Source: Rummeliibacillus stabekisii
GTDB taxonomy: Bacteria; Bacillota; Bacilli; Bacillales_A; Planococcaceae
Length of the DNA stretch: 64,000 nucleotides
Direction of reading: 5' to 3'
Assembly (NCBI RefSeq): GCF_007988965.1
Contig: NZ_BJVD01000004.1
Coordinates: 1 to 64,000 of the forward strand
Shown: positions 53,173 to 62,072 of the stretch, in pieces
Position numbering within the stretch: the stretch's first letter is position 1
How the letters are laid out: the number at the start of each line of letters is the position of its first letter
Position numbers and translations under genes: made by a program
The notes under the pieces: generated by a model
The model's database searches: none
What the model was told of the DNA's origin: nothing
Seen by the model: the letters and a program-made list of their open reading frames with translations, nothing else

Positions 53173-54048
53173 TTATTTTGTAGCTGCTGAGCTTTTAAAT
53201 TGAGCTAATGCGTCTTTTAAGTCTTTGTCTTTAATTTTCACGTCTGCATCTTTTACAAGTTTAGATACTTTTGACAACAGTTGTGATTGGTCAGCTTTTT
53301 GAAGTTGAAGTTTTTTCTTGATTTCAGCTTTGTTATCTTCATAAGAGCCTTTCACTTTTGCATCGCGCTCATCTTCTAATTTAATGATGTGATAGCCATA
53401 TGATGTTTTAACAGGTTCACTGATTTCACCTTTTTTAAGAGCATAGGCAGCTTTAGTAAATTCAGGGACCATTTTGTCTGGACCGAACCAACCAAGTTCG
53501 CCGCCAGCTTCTGCTGAGCCAGTATCTGTAGAGTTTTTCTTAGCAAGCTTAGCAAATTCTTCACCTTTATCTAATTTTGCTTTGATGTCTTTAGCTGTTT
53601 TTTCATCAGCTACAAGAATGTGGCTTGCTTTCAACTCTTTTGACATCTCATCATAATAAGATTTCATATCTGCTTCTGAGACTTTTACGCCATCAGCCAT
53701 AGCAGCTTCTTGTAAAAGGTTCAATTTAATGCTGCGTTTGAATGATTTGTCATTTAGATTTTGAGCTGCCAACGTTTGTTCGTAGTTTTCGCCCATTTCT
53801 TTCTTTTGTTTTTCGTATTCTTTATTAACTTCTTTATCAGACACTTTATATTTATCGTTCAATACTTTTTCAATGACAATCAATTGCAATGCTGATTCAC
53901 CAACGGAATCCTTCATTTCACTGTAAAGCTGATCTTTTGTCACATCGCCGACTTTTGAAGTTGCGACTTTTTCATCTCCGGCATTTCCGCATGCTGATAA
54001 CGCGAGTACAGATGCTGCAAGTGTTAATGATAGTACAGTTTTTTTCAT
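53173..54048 (-). CDS. prsA: Foldase lipoprotein PrsA
   Basis: 291 residues from ATG 54048 (TTG 54066 is also in frame). Lipoprotein signal ending LSAC, lipid on Cys20. The parvulin peptidyl-prolyl isomerase domain lies at about 134-224: LKASHILVADEKTAKDI, GELGWFGPDKMVPEFTKAAYALKKGEISEPVKTSYGYHIIKL. PrsA folds exported proteins at the outer face of the membrane and is essential in B. subtilis. The stop shares a terminator with yhaM, as convergent genes. Confidence 0.95.
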   Translation of the reverse strand: MKKTVLSLTLAASVLALSACGNAGDEKVATSKVGDVTKDQLYSEMKDSVGESALQLIVIEKVLNDKYKVSDKEVNKEYEKQKKEMGENYEQTLAAQNLNDKSFKRSIKLNLLQEAAMADGVKVSEADMKSYYDEMSKELKASHILVADEKTAKDIKAKLDKGEEFAKLAKKNSTDTGSAEAGGELGWFGPDKMVPEFTKAAYALKKGEISEPVKTSYGYHIIKLEDERDAKVKGSYEDNKAEIKKKLQLQKADQSQLLSKVSKLVKDADVKIKDKDLKDALAQFKSSAATK

Positions 54049-54205
54049 CTTTCTAATCTCTCCCAACTTGAGTTCCTACTACTTATGCACATGTAACTAT
54101 ACCATAGAACGATGAGAAAAGGAAAAGGTTGCAGGGGAAATCGCCTAAAGAAGTTTTAAAGTACTGAATAAGATATAAAAGAAATGAGCAAAGGAGGTGC
54201 TAAGA

Positions 54206-54316
54206 ATGAGTGGTGGAGGACACGGCGGCTACGGCGGTAACTACGGTTCCGGTTTCGCTTTATTGGTAGTTCTTTTCATTTTGTTGATCATTGTAGGTGC
54301 AGCTTACATCTACTAA
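54206..54316 (+). CDS. YjcZ family sporulation peptide
   Basis: 36 residues, with AAAGGAGGTG upstream. [36 protein letters not shown]: a Gly/Tyr-rich head and one membrane helix, the exact YjcZ/sporulation small-peptide layout found in many copies in Bacillales. Members are made in the mother cell or forespore membrane late in sporulation. It supports the view that the organism forms spores. A terminator follows. Confidence 0.92.
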   Translation: MSGGGHGGYGGNYGSGFALLVVLFILLIIVGAAYIY

Positions 54317-54327
54317 TTGAAGAAGGA

Positions 54328-54364
54328 AAAGCCGCTTACATTGACTTGTAAGCGGCTTTCTTCT
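54328..54364 (+). terminator. Terminator after the YjcZ gene
   Basis: A perfect 13-bp stem AAAGCCGCTTACA / TGTAAGCGGCTTT with a 6-base loop, then CTTCTTAT. Confidence 0.88.
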
Positions 54365-54410
54365 TATACACTATAGGCACGAAAAGACTCATGACCATGC
54401 ATAGTCTATT

Positions 54411-54596
54411 TTAAACTGTAAACATCATTTCTAAGTAAAATGATACAAGTAAGATTGTGATCAGTACATTAATAGTGCGATAAATTTTAGGTTGTTTCTC
54501 CTCGGGGATTTCTTTCTGTGCGCAAAGTGTAAAAGTCATGCGGTTAATTTGGAACAGATAGAATACCGAGAATAGGACGACAATAGCGATGATCAA
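54411..54596 (-). CDS. Small two-helix membrane protein
   Basis: 61 residues from TTG, 8 bases behind GGGAGG. Two membrane helices (IIAIVVLFSVFYLFQI and TINVLITILLVSFYLEMMFTV) flank a charged loop CAQKEIPEEKQPKIYR. It is in the place between prsA and scoC where B. subtilis has yhaL/yhaK/yhaJ/yhaI, but I cannot equate it with any of these by sequence. Function unknown. Confidence 0.6.
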   Translation of the reverse strand: MIIAIVVLFSVFYLFQINRMTFTLCAQKEIPEEKQPKIYRTINVLITILLVSFYLEMMFTV

Positions 54597-54711
54597 GTCT
54601 TTTCCTCCCCTCTATTAATACCCCTTAAGCATAACAAAAGAGAGATAAATATGACAAGCCAGTTCTCTTTTTATGCCCCACAAAAAAGTAGAAAAAAGAA
54701 ACAAGCAAAAA

Positions 54712-55296
54712 TCATGGGAGATGAGTAAAGTTTCTGCTTAGGACAGTTTCACTCTCATTGTCATAGGAAATCAAAATTTCAAAGCCTTTATCTGTCTCTT
54801 CTATAAATGCTTTTTTAGGTGAATGGATTAAATGTTTTACATACAGCAAATCGATTACGCACAAACCACAGTGATAGGCCAATAAAATGGCGAAATAATG
54901 ACGGTAAGTCGAATAAATCAAGCCACCCATAATGAGTATGCTATTGAGCACGACAAAAGGAATCGTCAAAGCAATCATATAGCGTAGTTTAATAATTGGT
55001 TCTGTAATACGAATGGAAAGCAAAGGAATAACACCAAATTGCTTTTCAAGCTTAAAACGCAACCGATTGTGACAACGAGCCAATGGTAAAAAGTGCAGTA
55101 ACTTATGTGCCGGATAAACCATTAAAAAACCAGCCAAAAATAATGGGAATAATCGATCTGTCACTGGACTGTCCCGATAGGCAGTCATCGTAATATAAAA
55201 GAAAGAAAAGGCCAGTAACATAAAAATAGCTGAGAAAAGAAATAGTCGATGATGGCCGTATTGTTTTTTGACATTAATGTGTTTCCAGCAGTGCAC
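54712..55296 (-). CDS. DUF3267-like membrane protein with altered zincin motif
   Basis: 194 residues from GTG (AAGGAG 10 bases upstream). About four membrane helices (FLFSAIFMLLAFSFFYITM, RLFPLFLAGFLMVYPAHKLLHFLP, YMIALTIPFVVLNSILIMGGLIY, YFAILLAYHCGLCVIDLLYV). The layout fits DUF3267, proposed zincin peptidases with HExxH in helix 2. Here the motif is HKLLH, with Lys for the catalytic Glu, so proteolysis is unlikely. It lies upstream of scoC, as expected for a yha gene. Confidence 0.7.
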   Translation of the reverse strand: MHCWKHINVKKQYGHHRLFLFSAIFMLLAFSFFYITMTAYRDSPVTDRLFPLFLAGFLMVYPAHKLLHFLPLARCHNRLRFKLEKQFGVIPLLSIRITEPIIKLRYMIALTIPFVVLNSILIMGGLIYSTYRHYFAILLAYHCGLCVIDLLYVKHLIHSPKKAFIEETDKGFEILISYDNESETVLSRNFTHLP

Positions 55297-55517
55297 CTCT
55301 TAGCATCTCCTTTTCTATACGAATAAAAAGCTTAGATACATACAGTAAAGCTTTTTATATAGAAAATCAAGATGAATTTTTTACGTCTCAACATCGTCTA
55401 CAATGCACAGGAATTTGGCATTAGAAAAAGTACATAAATCTACAAAATTCCACCATGTAATTCGAAAAAAATAAATCCAATATCATCCCAGTAAAAGGCA
55501 TGATATTGGATATAAAG

Positions 55518-56033
55518 TCAATCTTCCATCTTCTTTAATGAAACTTCAAAAATCTCCATGAAATCATCGCCGTAGATATTACGAATGAGGGCGATTAATT
55601 CGAAAAATTGTGGAAATTCGCCATACAACTCTCTTAGAGGGATAGAACCATCGATCACAGTATGTCTCGAATGATTAAAATTTCCATACAGTTCTAAAAG
55701 TAATTCGTGGCCTTTCTCGGTTAGTTCAACATATGTATTTCGTTTGTCATTATCGCGTTTTGAAAATGACAGCAAGCCGCGCTCTTCTAAATTTTTTGAA
55801 AAATTAAAAGCTGTCGAAACATGCATAACGCCGAACTTAGCAATATCCGAGATAGAAGCGCCTTTTAGATTGTTTGCAATAAGCAATACATGATGCTCGT
55901 TAATATTTAACCGGTAGGGCTTAATCCATGCTTGCCAATCCTTTTCCACGGCTTTCCAAAGAGCCTTGGATAATTGGGCAATACGTTGTGAATAAAGCAT
56001 GGCTTCTTTAGCCGCGATCATTTCTTCAGACAT
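55518..56033 (-). CDS. scoC: Transition-state regulator ScoC (Hpr), MarR family
   Basis: About 171 residues from ATG 56033 (ATG 56054 possible). The winged helix and its flanks are almost diagnostic: [94 protein letters not shown]. ScoC represses protease genes, the opp operon and sporulation genes during growth in B. subtilis. Its gene is here in the same neighbourhood, followed (on the minus strand upstream) by yhaH. The DNA 55297-55517 shows an imperfect hairpin and no gene. Confidence 0.93.
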   Translation of the reverse strand: MSEEMIAAKEAMLYSQRIAQLSKALWKAVEKDWQAWIKPYRLNINEHHVLLIANNLKGASISDIAKFGVMHVSTAFNFSKNLEERGLLSFSKRDNDKRNTYVELTEKGHELLLELYGNFNHSRHTVIDGSIPLRELYGEFPQFFELIALIRNIYGDDFMEIFEVSLKKMED

Positions 56034-56150
56034 AGCGATCACCACTTTCGTCATTTCTTCATATTATAGCATTTTCATAAGTAGTATAGAATGAAATTCG
56101 AAAATATTAAAGAAGGAAATTTTTTTGTAATACTATATTGCCCAAGTAAA

Positions 56151-56525
56151 TTATTTCTTTTTGCGATTTTTAAATTCTTCCACTTGTTGTTGAATTTCTT
56201 CCACAGAGCTTTGCAACGATTTGATATCGCTTTGCAATTTGTTTTGAACAGGCGTTGTTTCTTGTTTCCATTCATTAACGGAAGATTTCACATCATCCAC
56301 AAAGTGTGGAATAGTTGATTTTGATTCTTCTTTAATTGTTTTAATAGAGTCTGTCATATTTTGAACCTGAGTTTTTAGGTCTTGTAGTTGTGCATTCATT
56401 GAATCTTTTGTATCTGAAAGAGATTTGCGAAAGTCCTTCCCAGATTGAGGTGTTGTGAATAGCATAGCTGCTGCTCCTCCTAATAGGCCAGTAGTCATGC
56501 CAAGTAAGAAATTAGAGATTTTCAT
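56151..56525 (-). CDS. yhaH: YtxH-like protein YhaH
   Basis: 124 residues, AAAGGAG before ATG. The N-terminus MKISNFLLGMTTGLLGGAAAMLFTTPQSGKDFRKSLSDTK is the YtxH signature (membrane anchor with G-rich turn followed by PxSGxxxR), and the rest is an amphipathic coiled coil. Such proteins are general-stress, cell-envelope-associated in B. subtilis (YhaH is SigB-dependent there). It lies next to scoC as in B. subtilis. Confidence 0.9.
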   Translation of the reverse strand: MKISNFLLGMTTGLLGGAAAMLFTTPQSGKDFRKSLSDTKDSMNAQLQDLKTQVQNMTDSIKTIKEESKSTIPHFVDDVKSSVNEWKQETTPVQNKLQSDIKSLQSSVEEIQQQVEEFKNRKKK

Positions 56526-56674
56526 AGTATTCAGTCTCCTTTCATTATTATATTCATTTCCTTTATATACTATATTAAAACATGTTTTTAGAAAAATAAA
56601 TTGTTATTTTTTTGGACTGCTAGGTAGAGAAAAAAGAATCAGGTCTTCATAGTGTTAACCTTTTCATATGCACA

Positions 56675-57016
56675 CTATGAAATAAAAGCGCCTATGATAA
56701 ATTTTTGCCCGATTAAAAATACGCCCCAAACAGCTAAGCCTAATGATAATGCCAATGCAAGATGTAAAGAGTGTTTTAAGGAAATATATATGACAAACAG
56801 CATAATCGCAGTTGCCGGAAAACCTGCCAGAACACCGAGTGTAAATTTATTGATTGTATGCGTAGCTTCTCCTTGAATCGTTAGCCAAATAATACTTAAT
56901 ATACTGATCAATGGTAATGCAGCTACTATACCCCCGTATAAAGGGAATCGTCTTGCCAATTCTGTAACAACGCCAATAATGACTGCTGAACTTAAAATTT
57001 TTAGAAGTAAGTACAT
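56675..57016 (-). CDS. DUF3147 membrane protein
   Basis: 113 residues with four predicted helices: LLKILSSAVIIGVVTELARRFPLYGGIVAALPLISILSIIWL, then HTINKFTLGVLAGFPATAIMLFVIYISLKHSLHLALALSLGLAVWGVFLIGQ. The R/YGGIVAALP motif is the DUF3147 mark. Its ATG directly follows the stop of the MarR gene with no base between, so it is translationally coupled and controlled with it. Function unknown; a small transporter is possible. Confidence 0.8.
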   Translation of the reverse strand: MYLLLKILSSAVIIGVVTELARRFPLYGGIVAALPLISILSIIWLTIQGEATHTINKFTLGVLAGFPATAIMLFVIYISLKHSLHLALALSLGLAVWGVFLIGQKFIIGAFIS

Positions 57017-57415
57017 TTATTTGGATACCTCACTTAATAGTTGAAACGCTTCAACTATCTTATTTCTCTCATCGTTTGTTAATTTATTTAGTGCTTCTTG
57101 CAATTTTTCTTCGTCTAGCTCCGTGTTTTTTTTCAAAATAGCTTTACCTTTATCAGTTAAATGGAGATAGACTTTTCGTTGATCCTCAATGGATCTTTCT
57201 TTATGGATCCATCCATTATCTACTAACTTTTTCACATGCTCCGAAGCGGTATTATGTGAAATTGTCAGATGATCTGCAATATCACGGATTGTAACAAATT
57301 GTTTTTTCTCTACAATTTGCAAAATACGAACACTTCGGTGGGAAATAGCTTCCTCTTGGTTAGGGTGTAAATAGAAATAAATATTAGTAAAATATTTATT
57401 TATATCTTGAATCAT
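57017..57415 (-). CDS. MarR family transcriptional regulator
   Basis: 132 residues. The winged helix is clear: SVRILQIVEKKQFVTIRDIADHLTISHNTASEHVKKLVDNGWIHKERSIEDQRKVYLHLTDKGKAIL. It is upstream of, and coupled to, the DUF3147 gene. A strong inverted repeat just upstream (57450-57472) would let it repress its own operon. Ligand unknown. Confidence 0.88.
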   Translation of the reverse strand: MIQDINKYFTNIYFYLHPNQEEAISHRSVRILQIVEKKQFVTIRDIADHLTISHNTASEHVKKLVDNGWIHKERSIEDQRKVYLHLTDKGKAILKKNTELDEEKLQEALNKLTNDERNKIVEAFQLLSEVSK

Positions 57416-57431
57416 ATAAAATGCACTCCTT

Positions 57432-57472
57432 TTATATCGTTTATACAGATTATATCGTATTTATAGATATAA
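57432..57472. promoter_or_regulatory. Candidate operator of the MarR-DUF3147 operon
   Basis: The inverted repeat TTATATC-N9-GATATAA (57450-57472) is preceded by a direct copy of its left arm, TTATATCG (57432-57439), 18 bases apart. It covers the promoter zone of the MarR gene. The rest of 57473-57709 shows nothing I can name. Confidence 0.5.
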
Positions 57473-57709
57473 TTGTAGTGTTTTAATATCCTTAATGTCA
57501 GAATTTCAATGAAAGGAATATAATTTGGAAAAAAATCCTATTAATTAGCAGGAATTACATAGATTAAATGCGAATATTATATTTAGTAGATTTTGTCGAT
57601 TTTTTTATTGTTAGGGGCTTTTTAGTGCAAATTGTAATCGAATGCTAGAAATCGGGAACAGCTTTTATTCAAAGGTCAGTCGTAATTCTATATGAATCGA
57701 GGTAGAGTC

Positions 57710-58237
57710 ATGGAAATAAGAAGGGCACAATCGAATGATGCATCAGGAATTGCAAAAGTTCACGTGGATAGCTGGCGAACAACTTATAAAGACATTATTC
57801 CAGAGGACTTTTTAAATAATTTGTCGTATGCGAAACGTACTGAGTTATGGGAGAAAAACATTGCTAGTGAAGATAAGTATGCCATTGTTGCGGTCAATAA
57901 TGAGGGTCAAATTGTTGGATTTGCGGACGGATGGAAGAGAGAAGACAACCTGGTGGAAAACACATGTGATCTGACCTCCATTTATATCCTAGAGGAGTAC
58001 CAAGGAAAAGGCATGGGGAAGTTGCTGATGAAGGAACTATTCAAACATTTTAACCAAATGGGTTATGAAAGAATTTTTGTAGAGGTCCTAGAAGAAAATA
58101 AGACTCGCCTATTTTATGAACATTATGGCGCTAGATTAATCAGAAAAGTCCAAATTCAAATTGGCGGGAAAATGTTGAATGAATTGATTTATGAATGGGA
58201 GAATGTCGATGAAGTGGTACAAAAACTTAGGGATTGA
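57710..58237 (+). CDS. GNAT family N-acetyltransferase
   Basis: 175 residues from ATG 57710, 7 bases behind GAGG. The GNAT fold is complete: MEIRRAQSNDASGIAKVHVDSWRTTYKDIIPEDFLN, GQIVGFADG, SIYILEEYQGKGMGKLLMKELFKHF (CoA loop Q-G-K-G-M-G-K) and LEENKTRLFYEHYGARLI. The HVDSWRTTY opening is typical of a broad group in Bacillus. Substrate unknown. Only 9 bases separate it from the amidase gene, probably one transcript. Confidence 0.9.
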   Translation: MEIRRAQSNDASGIAKVHVDSWRTTYKDIIPEDFLNNLSYAKRTELWEKNIASEDKYAIVAVNNEGQIVGFADGWKREDNLVENTCDLTSIYILEEYQGKGMGKLLMKELFKHFNQMGYERIFVEVLEENKTRLFYEHYGARLIRKVQIQIGGKMLNELIYEWENVDEVVQKLRD

Positions 58238-58246
58238 AGAACTAGC

Positions 58247-59722
58247 ATGGATATAAGGTTTAAAAGTTTTTTAAAAGAAGAACTCACTATCAATGAAATT
58301 CAAGAAGCAATGAGTGAAGATAAAATAACTTCAAAAGAGCTCGTAATGTACTATTTATATCGAATAGCTAAGTATGACCAAAGCGGGCCAACCATCAATT
58401 CTATGCTTGAAATAAACCCAGAAGCCATATTTATAGCTGAAGCGTTAGATAATGAAAGAAAGCTAAAGGGTGCTAGGGGACCATTACATGGTATTCCAGT
58501 TGTCATCAAAGATAATATTGAAACAAAAGATTCCATGCATACGAGTGCAGGAACAATTGCCTTAGAAAATCATTTAGCTAGGCAGGATGCATTTCTGGTG
58601 AAGAAGCTCCGTGAAGCAGGTGCTGTTATTTTAGGTAAAACAAATATGACAGAGCTAGCCAATGCCGTGTCGAGTGATATGTGGGCAGGATACAGTTCAA
58701 GAGGGGGACAAACATTAAATCCTTATGGTGACCCCAAACTATTTGTTGGGGGATCTAGTTCAGGATCTGCAGTGGCAGTTGCCTCGAACTTTTCAATGTT
58801 ATCGGTAGGAACAGAAACTGATACCTCCATCCTTAGCCCGGCTATTCAAAACTCAGTAGTTGGTATTAAACCAACTGTCGGTTTAATTAGTCGAAGTGGC
58901 ATTATGCCTTTTACATACTCACAGGATACGGCGGGGCCATTCGCAAGAACTGTTACAGATGCGGCCATTTTACTTGGTACCTTAATAGGGACAGATGAAA
59001 ATGATATTGCCACCTATAAAAGTGAAGGGAAATCACCACAAGATTATACAGGATGCTTAGATTCAAAAGGATTATTCGGTGCTAGAATCGGTATATTTAA
59101 TAACATTTCTGAAAACTACAAAGAGTCAGAGGAATATGATGAACGATTATTTAATAATTCTATTCAGTTAATGATTGAACAAGGAGCTGAAATTATTGAG
59201 AATATAGAAATTCCCTCTTTTTATAGAGAATGGAATTGGGGTGTCTCAATGTATGAATTAAAGCATAGTTTAAACAATTATCTCGCTAAATTACCAGCTT
59301 ATATTCCTGTTCACTCAATATCTGAATTAATACAATTTAATAAGAGTATCAAAGAAAAAGCATTGAAATATGGTCAGGATAAATTGGAACAAAGAGAAGA
59401 AATCTCTAACACGTTAAGGGATCCTGAATATTTATTGTCGAAAATAGAAGATATATATTTTTCTCAAGAACAAGGAATTGACCATGCGTTGAAAAAATAT
59501 GAATTGGATGCTATTGTCTTCCCTTCATATATTGGATCAACCATAAGTGCTAAAGCGGGTTATCCATCCATAGCTATACCTGCGGGATATATGGAAAGTG
59601 GAAGACCCTTTGGTATAACTTTTGCAGGTACAGCCTTTAGTGAAGATGTCTTAATCAAACTAGCTTTTGCTTTTGAACAAGCTGCTAAGTGCCGAAAGCC
59701 TCCGGAATTCTATAAAGTATGA
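58247..59722 (+). CDS. Amidase-signature family protein with altered nucleophile region
   Basis: 491 residues with the amidase fold: Lys88 in GIPVVIKDNIE, cis-Ser in GGSSSGSAVAVASN (about 170-174), and the nucleophile Ser194 in GTETDTSILSPAIQN. The usual glycines before the nucleophile (GSDTGGSIRxPA) are Asp-Thr here, and Arg is Leu. The triad is thus present but the oxyanion surroundings are changed; the enzyme may act on a special amide or be impaired. It resembles the Bacillus amidases of unclear substrate near GNAT genes. ATG follows a weak site. Confidence 0.82.
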   Translation: MDIRFKSFLKEELTINEIQEAMSEDKITSKELVMYYLYRIAKYDQSGPTINSMLEINPEAIFIAEALDNERKLKGARGPLHGIPVVIKDNIETKDSMHTSAGTIALENHLARQDAFLVKKLREAGAVILGKTNMTELANAVSSDMWAGYSSRGGQTLNPYGDPKLFVGGSSSGSAVAVASNFSMLSVGTETDTSILSPAIQNSVVGIKPTVGLISRSGIMPFTYSQDTAGPFARTVTDAAILLGTLIGTDENDIATYKSEGKSPQDYTGCLDSKGLFGARIGIFNNISENYKESEEYDERLFNNSIQLMIEQGAEIIENIEIPSFYREWNWGVSMYELKHSLNNYLAKLPAYIPVHSISELIQFNKSIKEKALKYGQDKLEQREEISNTLRDPEYLLSKIEDIYFSQEQGIDHALKKYELDAIVFPSYIGSTISAKAGYPSIAIPAGYMESGRPFGITFAGTAFSEDVLIKLAFAFEQAAKCRKPPEFYKV

Positions 59723-59834
59723 AATGTCTTCTCTTACAAATCAGACGTAAGAAGATTAATCTGAAAAGTCCAAAGGTATTTAATGGAGAACCTGTATAAA
59801 ATTGTACCAATTACAATCGGACGGGGGAATCTGC

Positions 59835-60353
59835 ATGGAAATGTGGGATGTTTACGACAAAGACAGAAAGCTGACAGGTAAACAGATGAGACGCGGTGAT
59901 GCTTTTGAGCAGGGGGACTTTCATTTAGTTATACATGTGTGTCTTTTTAATCAGCAAGGTGAAATGCTGATTCAACAGCGGCAGCCGAATAAGGATCATT
60001 GGCAGAACATGTGGGATCTTACGGTGGGCGGCAGTGCATTAGCAGGAGAAACGAGCCAACAGGCTGCAGAAAGAGAAGTGGAAGAGGAGATTGGTCTTGT
60101 GCTTAATCTTCAAAAACTGCGCCCTTCTGTAACAGTTAACTTTGAGTATGGATTTGATGATTACTATGTGAGTGAGATAGATGTAGACCTCCGGAAACTG
60201 CCACTGCCAACTGAAGAAGTAAGCCAAGTAAAGTGGGCAGCTAAAGACGCCATTTTTCATTTAATTTCGGAGGGCCAATTTATTCCATATCACGAGTCAT
60301 TGATTTCATTATTATTTGATACGAGACATATGATAGGAGCACATAAAAACTAG
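59835..60353 (+). CDS. Nudix hydrolase
   Basis: 172 residues from ATG 59835 with GGGGG 7 bases upstream. The full Nudix box is present: GGSALAGETSQQAAEREVEEEIGL, i.e. G-x5-E-x7-REVEEEIGL. The opening MEMWDVYDKDRKLTGKQMRRGD is that of the YfcD/IDI-like group, which includes isopentenyl-diphosphate isomerase relatives and hydrolases of unclear substrate. Metal-dependent cleavage of a nucleoside-diphosphate-X compound is expected. Confidence 0.88.
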   Translation: MEMWDVYDKDRKLTGKQMRRGDAFEQGDFHLVIHVCLFNQQGEMLIQQRQPNKDHWQNMWDLTVGGSALAGETSQQAAEREVEEEIGLVLNLQKLRPSVTVNFEYGFDDYYVSEIDVDLRKLPLPTEEVSQVKWAAKDAIFHLISEGQFIPYHESLISLLFDTRHMIGAHKN

Positions 60354-60394
60354 TGGATCATGACGGCTAACGAAATTTACATAGGAGGAAAGCA

Positions 60395-61699
60395 ATGAAT
60401 CCAGTAATACATGTTGCACAAAATAGTCCATTACTAGATACATCTCTAGAAATCCAAATTTCAAACCTTCCACCCCATCAGGTTGTAACAGTCCAAGCAA
60501 AAATGCGGGATAACCTTGGAACTAGCTGGCAATCGTTTGCAGAATTTAAGTCTGATTCTAAAGGAGAAATTAACTTGGCGAAAGCACAGCCGCTATCAGG
60601 TACGTATTCTGCGTCTGATACTATGGGACTTTTTTGGTCAATGATTCCGCTGACTCATGAGCCAAAGAGAAAAACGCCTCTACAGCCATTGGAAACAAAA
60701 ATAACGGTCATGAAGGAACATGAAATCTTAGCCACTCATTCTGTTACGCGTCATGTAGTTTCTCCAGCAGTGGATAGAATTCCATTACGTGAACGAGGGC
60801 TGATTGGTACATTCTTTTGTCATTCAAAGAGCGGTCCACTCCCTACCATCATTGTATTAGGTGGATCAGAGGGTGGGTTGCGAGAAAGTAATGCCGCATT
60901 GTTAGCTTCCTATGGATTTAATACATTAGCTTTGGCGTATTTTGGTATGGAAGATTTACCAAAAGAGCTAATAGACATCCCTTTGGATTACATTGAGAAA
61001 GCCATTGATTGGTTGACTGATCATCCAAAGGTAGACGATACAAGAATTGGGTTAATGGGAACTTCTAGGGGTGGTGAACTAGCCCTGTTAAGTGCTTCCA
61101 TTTTTCCGTCTATCAAGGCAGTTGTAGGCTTTGTGCCAAGTGGCGTTATTTATCCAGGGATCGGGCAATCAGCCATTGGCGTTCCTTCATGGCAATTTAA
61201 AGGGAAATCATTTCCCTTTGCTTATGGTGAGGTGCCAAAGGAAGTTGGCGAAGAAATTCAACAGGCAAAACAATCAGGAAAGCCTATATCATGGCGCAAA
61301 ACCTACCACTTTTGGGCAGTAGGTGAGAAAGAGGCAGAAATAGAAGTAGAAAATATTAAGGGACCAGTTCTTTTGATTTCAGGTGGGGATGACCAGCTAT
61401 GGCCTTCAGATGTGTTATCAGAAAAAGTGATAATCAGATTGAAAGAACACAATCATCCTTATGATTATGAGCATATCAATTATCCAGAAGCAGGACACTC
61501 TTTTGGCCCTCCTGGTTTACCAACCACTCAATTGGTTCTCCCTTATGGGAACGGAATGCAATTGTTGTTTGGCGGAAATCCAACAGATAATGCACATGCA
61601 CAATTTGATGCGTGGCAAAGAGTAAAAGTGTTCTTTGATCTGCACTTAGCCAATTCCTCAATCTCTACGCTAGGTTCGTTTAACAGGATAACAGAATAG
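60395..61699 (+). CDS. BAAT/acyl-CoA thioesterase-type hydrolase
   Basis: 434 residues. An N-terminal beta-sandwich (about 1-130, LEIQISNLPPHQVVTVQAKMRDNLGTSWQSFAEFKSDSKGEINL) precedes an alpha/beta-hydrolase domain: VLGGSEGGLRESNAALLASYGFNTLALAYFG, nucleophile Ser224 in GTSRGGELALL, Asp in SGGDDQLWPS and His in YPEAGHSFGPPG. Family members conjugate or hydrolyse acyl-CoA; bacterial ones are poorly known. Some Bacillus relatives are annotated as acyl-CoA thioester hydrolases/BAAT. AGGAGG precedes ATG. Confidence 0.85.
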   Translation: MNPVIHVAQNSPLLDTSLEIQISNLPPHQVVTVQAKMRDNLGTSWQSFAEFKSDSKGEINLAKAQPLSGTYSASDTMGLFWSMIPLTHEPKRKTPLQPLETKITVMKEHEILATHSVTRHVVSPAVDRIPLRERGLIGTFFCHSKSGPLPTIIVLGGSEGGLRESNAALLASYGFNTLALAYFGMEDLPKELIDIPLDYIEKAIDWLTDHPKVDDTRIGLMGTSRGGELALLSASIFPSIKAVVGFVPSGVIYPGIGQSAIGVPSWQFKGKSFPFAYGEVPKEVGEEIQQAKQSGKPISWRKTYHFWAVGEKEAEIEVENIKGPVLLISGGDDQLWPSDVLSEKVIIRLKEHNHPYDYEHINYPEAGHSFGPPGLPTTQLVLPYGNGMQLLFGGNPTDNAHAQFDAWQRVKVFFDLHLANSSISTLGSFNRITE

Positions 61700-61722
61700 A
61701 ATAATAATGGAGGTGATAAAAA

Positions 61723-62001
61723 ATGAGTACATTAATGCTGGCGGGATGGACGCCTATTTTGGTTCTAGGGATTCTATTTCTTATGGTTGTTTACTTTATT
61801 GCCCACAAGGTATCTAGAAAAACTTTATATTCAGTGTCAATTATATTGAGTTTAATATGTATCGGTTTAGTAATTTATAGTATATATTTTGTTCGTGGGT
61901 GGGATGGATTGGGTTACTTATTTACTGCTGTAAGTATTCTTGCAGGAACATGGATCGGCACTCTAATGGGACTATTCAATACTAAGAAACAAGCGTATTA
62001 A
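61723..62001 (+). CDS. YesK-like small membrane protein
   Basis: 92 residues with three membrane helices (GWTPILVLGILFLMVVYFIAHKV, TLYSVSIILSLICIGLVIYSIYFV, GLGYLFTAVSILAGTWIGTLMGLF). The YSxxIILS...YSxxFVRGWxGxGY pattern is that of the YesK-like family. AGGTG precedes ATG, and it lies 24 bases after the BAAT gene, so it may be co-transcribed. Function unknown. Confidence 0.75.
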   Translation: MSTLMLAGWTPILVLGILFLMVVYFIAHKVSRKTLYSVSIILSLICIGLVIYSIYFVRGWDGLGYLFTAVSILAGTWIGTLMGLFNTKKQAY

Positions 62002-62014
62002 ATTATAAATAGAC

Positions 62015-62038
62015 AGGGCTAATTTTTTAGCCCTTTCA
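62015..62038 (+). terminator. Terminator after the YesK-like gene
   Basis: An 8-bp stem AGGGCTAA / TTAGCCCT with a 4-base loop, then TTC. Confidence 0.65.
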
Positions 62039-62072
62039 GTCTTGATTAGACAAGAAAAAGGAGTAAGATTTC

